Part shown: positions 46,901 to 55,900 of the stretch, in pieces
How the letters are laid out: every line of letters begins with the position of its first letter
How positions within the stretch are numbered: position 1 is the first letter of the stretch
Origin: Bombyx mori
Lineage: Eukaryota; Arthropoda; Insecta; Lepidoptera; Bombycidae
Length of the DNA: 64,000 nucleotides
Assembly (NCBI RefSeq): GCF_030269925.1
Contig: NC_085110.1
Span: 7,998,001 to 8,062,000, forward strand
Reading direction: 5' to 3'
The notes under the pieces: generated by a model
What the model was told of the DNA's origin: nothing
The model's input: only the letters and a program-made list of their open reading frames with translations
Databases searched by the model: none
Made by a program: the position numbers and the translations under genes

Positions 46901-49900
46901 ATCTGGTAGGCTAGTTCTAACCCAGCGGGGTATACCGGAACACCTGACAGGCCGCCCTACCGCGGAGACCGGTGTCATTGGTCGTGGACGATCACCGTGG
47001 CGCTGCAAATCTGGTTGTAGTGTTGACCGCAGGAACCCCCTACGCTGAGCGGGTTCTGACCTCCGGCGGAGATCGGACGTCGGCTGAATGAATGCAGGTT
47101 AGTAGTTTCGTGGGTAGGGTCCTAAATTCCATCCCTTAGGTCCACGGTTAACTCCCAAAATCTGCGGACCGTTCAGTCCCACATACCCTGCGCACCTCCT
47201 AGGCGCAGGAACCTAGTAGGAGGATCGGAACCCAGCCCGAAAAAAAAAAGGTGGCAAAACATGTCGAAGTTGAACCGATTCTGTTCGTTTAACAATCCGC
47301 GTCCGAGTCTCAGATGAAATAGAACTCGCCTGAGGCAGACTGAGGACAAGGTGATAAGTTTTGTGTGGGAAAATGTTTCACCGCCTCCACTAGACGACCG
47401 CTGGACCTCTCAGTTGGTAGACTATCCGAAGCATGCCTAGACCTCTCCACTAACTCGTACCCTTAGGATCCGAAATACTGACGATGCCAGGAATTGAGCG
47501 AGATCCCTATTTCGACAGTTGGCTCTACGGCGACAGGCTGATGCGGTAAAAGAAAAATACTCCCTCTCGCGCCCCGCATCTGCAAAATAGTGCACTCAGA
47601 AGCTCCTCAACACGACACCAATTTGTGCGTGTTCGGCGCCGTCATCTAAGTTGCATCTACAGTGATGACCCTGTTTTCCGCTTAGCTCCAATCCAGTTTT
47701 TTTTTCTTAATTTTTTATAAAAAAAATTATGATTGAAAGATTACTGGTGGCCCGAAGGCCTTTCCAATTTCACCAGGACAGGTGGGCGAGCGATGGCTCA
47801 GCCAGGAGGGGTGTGATTTGCTAACAACTGCCCGAGCGCCTCCAAAGGAGACTTAACATGTCAAGAGCAATTGCTTTGCCAATGAATCTATAATCGGATC
47901 GGAATCGCGACCCGCTGAGAAGATCCGGCGAGAAACTTAGCGAGCTGATGCATGGGTTAGGTTGCACGTCGACCTCTTTGTCGAGTTCGACGAGTACGGT
48001 TACCGGGGTCCCTAAGCCTGCTCCTAGTATTAGAGCTGAAGACGTCTAATGCAAAGGTTATTGGATCTGATGGATCCGTAAGGACGTGTCTAGGGCGTCG
48101 ACGGTGACTGGCTCCTGCATGATCAGGATTCGGGGAGTAGTCAGCGGCGGCAGCGATAAGGCGATTATCCAATCCGGTACAGGAACTTCCGAACCGTGCT
48201 CGACAGCATCCGCACCCGCAGGAAGGTATGACTGCCCCAGTCGTGATTCGCCCAATATGTAAAGCCAAAAACTTGCACTAGGTCTCCAGTATCGACTGCC
48301 ATAATTGCAACTTCCGTGCTTGGATGATACTAGATAAAAAAAGTGACACGCACCAGCCACGGAGGTCAACTCGCCATTGCTAACTAGCGGCGAGCGCATC
48401 CGCCTAGGTGGGGTATTAAAAGGTATGAGATTAATTTCTATATGTTAATTAGATATCAATATCTGATTAAAAATACGTTAGTCAAGATATATGTAAATAA
48501 ATATATTAAAAAAAAGAATTAGGATAAAATAGGACACGTAAAATAATTTAAAAAGCAAAACGAATACAGAACAAGACATAGTTTAGATATAAATAAATAG
48601 TTTGTGAGAAAACCAAACAGAACAGTTCGGATTCCGTAAATTAATTTACGTGTTAACTAGAGTCAAACATTTGGAAACCAGCTGTCCCGACTTCTAAGTC
48701 AAAGCTTTTCCCAAGATCGCAGTGCTATCTGTAAACAAATTAACAACGGTCACTTGGCGCTGTCCGCTTTACTTTCATTTCACGTTCAACTTACTGGAAC
48801 TCCAAGAAAGGCAAGCAATTCCGCAAAACATTTTTTTTGGAATTGAATTTTGCCTGTAGTAAGTGTTTGTGAATTGCTAATTAGGATAAATAGGTGTTTA
48901 TTTCGTTTAATTTAAAGAGGAATTCCGAGTGAGTTACTGAACGATACTATGATTGAAACTGATTGATACTGATCGATACACTGATTGAAAATAGTTAATA
49001 CCAAAAAAATTGGAACAATCAAAATCATCCTTAGTTCTAGCATATACAATACATGCAAATATAACAAAGCAAGTTAATTATAAACTTTATAGGCATTAGC
49101 TTGTAAAGTTTAATTTACACTGTCACAATAAAACACGAGAGATAAGAATAAATTACTGCGTATGGTAGGTAGGTATATAGATGTGAACTGTTATTTACTG
49201 GTAGACTGTAGCTACACAAATAACACGCTTTGTGAAAAGCGAAACCAGCGAACATTAGACGGTCGTGGGTACAAGCCACACACCTATTTATTTAGTGAGT
49301 AATGACTTTATCCGACGAACCTCAAGTAAAATTACGGAAACCAGCAAAGACAGAGCGCTCACGTAATTACCTACATAAAATTCAAAATATACAGAAGCCT
49401 CTTTTCCACTTTTAATTGAAATTTATCGGGTATTTCCTTGCCATTGAGTTCCACCACTAAAACTCCTATAAAACCAAGGTCTAGAGTCGCAACAGCAAGT
49501 ATATTATATAACCTTTGAACGATAAGGTTCTGACCACCCAAGATAAAGCTAATTAGTCTTGGATCCTATAATAGGATCTTTGGGAGGATCTTAGGAATTT
49601 TGAATTTGGTTACCCGTTCAGCAAAACGGGGACAACAAATTTGAAAAGTCGGTAAGTCATAAAATATGAATAAATTTAGTCAGGAAAAAGCACACCATAC
49701 ACCACGGCGCTTTTGTGAATAGCTCTGAATATTGAAATCGTTTTTTATTAGATAGAAAAGTGCATGGTCTAACTGATATGATTTAAACGCCAAGCTTAAT
49801 TAGCGCGTTTACTGCTCATATTATATTATTTCTAACATTTCATGCTCTATAGTTTCCGAGGTCTATTTATAGTATTTCAATAAAGTATCTTTTTAAAATA

Positions 49901-52900
49901 AAATAAATACTATTATAAGAAAGAAACAAGTCTTTCGTTGAAATTTTGGAAAATAGAAATTCTTATTTTTCGTTAACATTTTTAACATATAGATAACAAA
50001 CGAAAAATATACCTTTATTAATTTTAGAACAACTCTGTTAACTTCCATGGCCAAATTTTATACATACATTTCAGATACTGCTATTATTAAATACTGATTT
50101 CGGTGAACTCCGAGCTAAGTTGGCATTATTGGAGCTTCTAAGTAAACTAGGAACATTATGTTGTTCCACATAAGTTGTTAACATGTCTACTAGCAGACTG
50201 CTGGATTAAATTTAGTGTTACTTACTACTGTGGAGAACTGAGCTGAGAACGTTGTCTGAATTATTAATACTCAACAAGAAATCGATCAACTTCGTTATTC
50301 TACTGTACACAAATCTATACTAATTTATATTTGTATACTACTATGCTGGGGAACGTTTTTTCGAAAAATTTGTTAGGTAGGTCCGCAATGAATCCAAAAT
50401 AGCGGAACGGATTTGGAGTAGAATATTTTTTTGTAACCTGGATTAGCACATAGGATACTTTTTATTTAAAATCTACTGGTACTTTATGGACCAGTAGATT
50501 ACAAGTATTTTTGTCCCAGGAACAAAGAGTTGCTTTTATTACTCTAAAACGTATTTAATTTCAACTATACAACTGACGCGGATGAAACCACGGGGCCCGT
50601 CTATTTATTACTACTAATAAAGGTCGCTAGATAAACAAGAATACAGAAATTTTCAAAGTCCTAACAGGTTTATCTAACAAATTGCCTAGTTTACCGTGAC
50701 CAACGCTTGAGTTGAATATTCTTATATTGTTAATGATAAATGTTTACCGATGGTATTCACTTTCTGTATAACATTACCTTTTTAACGTCTACTTCTTGGC
50801 ATGGGCCTTCCCCAATTATTAAACAGGATAGGTATGATGGTATCGCTTTAGACGAAAACACAACATTTACTAGTCCGTGTTATCATAAAAAAAATATATT
50901 TATATTAAAATTGTACGGAACAGCAAATGATTTGCAGTGCTTTGTTGTGAATAAGTCACTGACCTCAAAATCTACAGCATGCGTAACATCATTTCCTGTG
51001 GTTTTTTTTTTTGTATACAGCCTTGAAACATACCCCTAACAGTGATATGATTTAAGGTATGTCTTCCTTCTGTAAAAAATCTATTATAATGTTAATCCCT
51101 ATTATAAGTGTTCATGTTCCAAGCCAACCCGGTCGGGAACTGTTTCTGCCGCGATGCAGTCATATCGTCCAGTTGGAAAAGTAATACAGGAGTTGCTTCG
51201 ACAAGTACCTACTTGATATCAGATGTGCGATGAACTTGTCTTCTTTTCTTAGTTAAAATAATCGAGTGATAGAATGAATCCTGCAAGTTCTATATTATAG
51301 CGAAATTGCTGGCAGTGGAACGTATGTATAAACTCAAAGCAATTGGTCCTCTAATCTCAACAAGCAGTCAAACCTCAAGATACTATTATTTTTTTCGTTC
51401 GAAGCGTTTTACCGTTTGGGGGTTGGTGCTTCCCGCTTCCGTAGGTTTAACCCGCGATTCCCTACAAGTGACCCCTGGGTGGTGCTAAACGGGAGCCGAA
51501 AACAAAACCGGTGGTAGGACCTAGTCCGACTGGCTGGCGACCACCCTCCAACTAGAGTCCGCCGCCAAATAGCCTAGCTGTGTTCCGGCGTGTGGGTTGG
51601 AGAGCCAGTTCTATCCCTTCCCTTTCCCCTTCCTTGTTGGGGGTGAGTCTTGGTGACGCCTGGAACTTGCGGAGCAGACGTGCGTGCGAACTCACGGGGC
51701 GTGATTGTTTGACGGGGGTATAGGGAGACCCAGTGAAACGGTACCCGCTGCCGCCCGCCGGTCAGTAGGGGACCTGAACCCGGGTGTCTCTACTAAACTC
51801 CGCCCCGGGAAGCTGTCCCGCCAACCGGTGTAAAATCCTGTCGTGCGGTCGTCGTGCCGGAGTCGGAGACCGGAGTGGATCCCGGCGATCGCATGCAGAG
51901 TGGACTGGGGGCCCTTCCATGCCCTGCGTCGGTCTCTCACGCAATCCGTGGTCGAGCACGTACTATGTTCCGCGCTTCATTCAGGTGTTGCCTCGGTCTC
52001 ACCTCCAACATCCTACCTCTCCTAATCCTACTCTCCGAAAATTGAACAACTATGAAGTCGACAAAAAAAAAGAAAAGGGTTTCACAGGCGGTTCCCCATT
52101 CCACATTTAATGTGGATTTCAGCAATGTCAGGGGCCTACATAGCAACCTTGACGCCGTACACCACCACCTTGAGACGGCGCAGCCTGCCCTGCTTTTTTT
52201 AACGGAGACGCAGATATCTGCTCCGGATGATACCTCATACCTTGAGTACCCCGGCTACGTATTGGAGCACAACTTCCTGCGTAAAGCCGGGGTGTGCGTA
52301 TTCGTCCGGGCTGATGTCTGTTGTCGCCGTCTTCGGGGCCTCGAACAACGGGACCTGTCCCTCTTGTGGCTGCGCGTAGACCACGGGGGCCGTAGCCGAA
52401 TCTACGCGTGCCTGTACAGGTCCCACAGCAGTGATGCAGGTTCAGCTCTGTTTGAGCATGTGCAAGAGGGGACTAACCGCGTGCTTGAGCAGTACCCATC
52501 TGCGGAGGTGGTGGTTCTTGGAGACTTTAACGCTCACCACCAAGAGTGGTTGGGGTCCAGAACCACTGACCTCCCGGGTCGGACTGCCTACGATTTCGCC
52601 TTGGCCTACGGCTTCTCCCAGCTGGTGACACAGCCCACCCGTGTCCCAGATATCGAGGGGCACGAGCCTTCTTTGTTGGACCTTCTGCTGACCACAGATC
52701 CGGCCGGATACAGTGTGGTGGTCGACGCTCCGCTTGGATCGTCTGATCACTGCCTTATTCGTGCTGCCATACCACTCTCTCGTCCTGATCGTCGAACGAC
52801 GACCGGGTATCGAAGAGTTTGGCGGTATATGTCAGCAGATTGGGATGGATTGCGTGAATTTTACGCATCCTACCCATGGGGGCGGTTCTGCTTTTCCTCT

Positions 52901-55900
52901 GCTGATCCTGACGTCTGTGCGGACCGTCTTAAAGACGTGGTGCTCCAGGGGATGGAATTGTTTATTCCCTCCTCTGAAGTGCCCGTTGGGGGTCGCAGCA
53001 GACCCTGGTATAACAATGCCAGCAGGGATGCTGCACGCCTCAAGCGGTCCGCATACGTGGCATGGGATAATGCCAGGAGACGTCGGGATCCTAACATCTC
53101 AGGGGAAAGGCGGAAATATAACGCCGCTTCCAGGTCCTACAAGAAGGTAATTGCCAAGGCGAAGTCGGAGCACGTTGCTAGAGTTGGCGAGCGATTGAAG
53201 AGCTATCCCTCCGGGAGCCGTGCTTTTTGGTCGCTCGCCAAAGCTGCAGAAGGAAACTTTTGCAGGTCTAGTCTCCCACCACTGCGCAAGTCCGATGACA
53301 ATCTGGCCCACAGCGCGAAAGAGAAGGCTGACCTTCTGGTCAAACTCTTCGCCTCGAACTCGACTGTGGACGACGGGGGTGCCACACCACCGAACATCCC
53401 CCGGTGTGATAGCTCCCTGCCGGATATCTGCTTCACACAGTGTGCAGTCAGGCGGGAGCTCCGACTCCTGGACGTCCATAAGTCGAGTGGGCCAGACGGC
53501 ATCCCCGCAGTGGTTTTGAAAACGTGCGCCCCTGAGCTGACACCTGCGCTAACGCGTTTGTATCGCCTCTGTTATTGCACTAACAGGGTTCCGTCTTCAT
53601 GGAAGACCGCCCACGTCCACCCTATCCCCAAGAAGGGTGACCGGTCGGACCCATCGAGCTACAGGCCTATCGCGATAACTTCCTTGCTTTCCAAGGTGAT
53701 GGAGCGAATTATAAATACACAACTCCTGAAGTATCTTGAAGATCGCCAGCTGATCAGTGACCGACAGTACGGTTTCCGTCACGGTCGCTCAGCTGGCGAT
53801 CTTCTTGTATACCTTACTCACAGGTGGGCTGAAGCCTTGGAGAGCAAGGGCGAGGCTCTTGCTGTGAGCCTTGATATCGCGAAGGCCTTCGACAGGGTCT
53901 GGCATAGGGCACTTCTATCGAAGTTACCATCTTACGGAATCCCCGAGGGTCTCTGCAAGTGGATCGCTAGCTTTTTGGATGGGCGGAGCATCACGGTCGT
54001 TGTAGACGGTGACTGTTCTGATACCATGACCATCAACGCTGGCGTTCCACAAGGTTCGGTGCTCTCCCCCACGCTTTTCATCCTGTATATCAATGACATG
54101 CTGTCTATTGATGGCATGCATTGCTATGCGGATGACAGCACGGGGGATGCGCGATATATCGGCCATCAGAGTCTCTCTCGGAGCGTGGTGCAAGAGAGAC
54201 GATCAAAACTTGTGTCTGAAGTGGAGAACTCTCTGGGGCGAGTCTCCGAATGGGGTGAATTGAACTTGGTTCAATTCAACCCGATAAAGACACAAGTTTG
54301 CGCGTTCACTGCGAAGAAGGACCCCTTTGTCATGGCGCCGCAATTCCAAGGAGTATCCCTGCAACCTTCCGAGAGTATCGGGATACTTGGGGTCGACGTT
54401 TCGAGCGATGTCCAGTTTCGGAGTCATTTGGAAGGCAAAGCCAAGTTGGCGTCCAAAATGCTGGGAGTCCTCAACAGAGCGAAGCGGTACTTCACGCCTG
54501 GACAAAGACTTTTGCTTTATAAAGCACAAGTCCGGCCTCGCATGGAGTACTGCTCCCATCTCTGGGCCGGGGCTCCCAAATACCAGCTTCTTCCATTTGA
54601 CTCCATACAGAGGAGGGCCGTTCGGATTGTCGATAATCACATTCTCTCGGATCGTTTGGAGCCTCTGGGTCTGCGGAGGGACTTCGGTTCCCTCTGTATT
54701 TTATACCGTATGTTCCATGGGGAGTGCTCTGAGGAATTGTTCGAGATGATACCAGCATCTCGTTTTTACCATCGCACCGCCCGCCACCGGAGTAGAGTTC
54801 ATCCATACTACCTGGAGCCACTGCGGTCATCCACAGTGCGTTTCCAGAGATCTTTTTTGCCACGTACCATCCGGCTATGGAATGAGCTCCCCTCCTCGGT
54901 GTTTCCCGAGCGCTATGACATGTCCTTCTTCAAACGAGGCTTGTGGAGAGTATTAAGCGGTAGGCAGCGGCTTGGCTCTGCCCCTGGCATTGCTGAAGTC
55001 CATGGGCGACGGTAACCACTCACCATCAGGTGGGCCGTATGCCCGTCTGCCTACAAAGGCAATAAAAAAAAAAAAAAAAAAAAAAAAACAACAAAACTGT
55101 AAAGTATTTTAAATATCGAACATAATATTATAATATATTATATATAAACGCAAGGTTATAGGAGTTACAGTAGTTTTGATTGTGAAATAACGAGTAAATA
55201 AAATCAATTTAATCTTAAATATAATAGAATTTATATTTAGATTCCATATTGGTATTGTATATTACTATTTACTTTTCGTTAATTCGTTTTAAGGCCGTGC
55301 TAGTAAGAGTTGCAGCGGACTCTATCTTATCTGATGCAAGTGAAGAAGACAAACGAACAGCAGCTCAGCATGCGAATATAATCGTTATTGCTATATTAAT
55401 AACGTCGACAGCTGGCTCCGTGCTAACCACTGCTCTGGGCCCCATCCTCCTATCGCAAGACTCGAGAATATCGCCTGGAGGTAATAATTTGAAACATATC
55501 AAATGCTTTCAGTTGGAATAAGGGCATAAAGCAAAAGAAAATTACCTAAAGTTAAGTTAATTTAAAGAGGAACTCCAAAATTTTTGTAGTAATTACTAAT
55601 AACCTTCATGAGTTAACAAATGGGAAAATCAATACAATATCTCATAACGCAATAATGTTCAATGTCTTCGCTCATCATTTTCAAATGTTAGGTTGCATAA
55701 ATATAATTGTTATTGCATTAGACTATGCATATCAGTTAAAGTCTACATCACATATTTTTTTAAATTAAATATACAATTATAAATCATAACAAAACACTAC
55801 AGTGCTGCATTGCTATTATATTTTAGCCGACATCAAATAAGTATCTCGCAATTTCGGGTGTACGGTGTACGGTGCGTTCGGTTTTTCAGTAGTGTTAGTC

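Noticed and set aside
46613..47048. Overlapping frames of 131 and 74 codons on opposite strands
   Set aside because: Arg/Pro/Gly-rich products of a GC-rich retroelement end, without domain motifs.
50740..51039. 99-codon frame in NHA intron 9
   Set aside because: No splice sites, no recognised domain and AT-rich composition; an open frame of this length is possible by chance.
52052..55015. Host gene of nearly 1000 codons in one exon
   Set aside because: Endonuclease and YADD reverse-transcriptase motifs plus a 3' A-run show that it is a retrotransposon.
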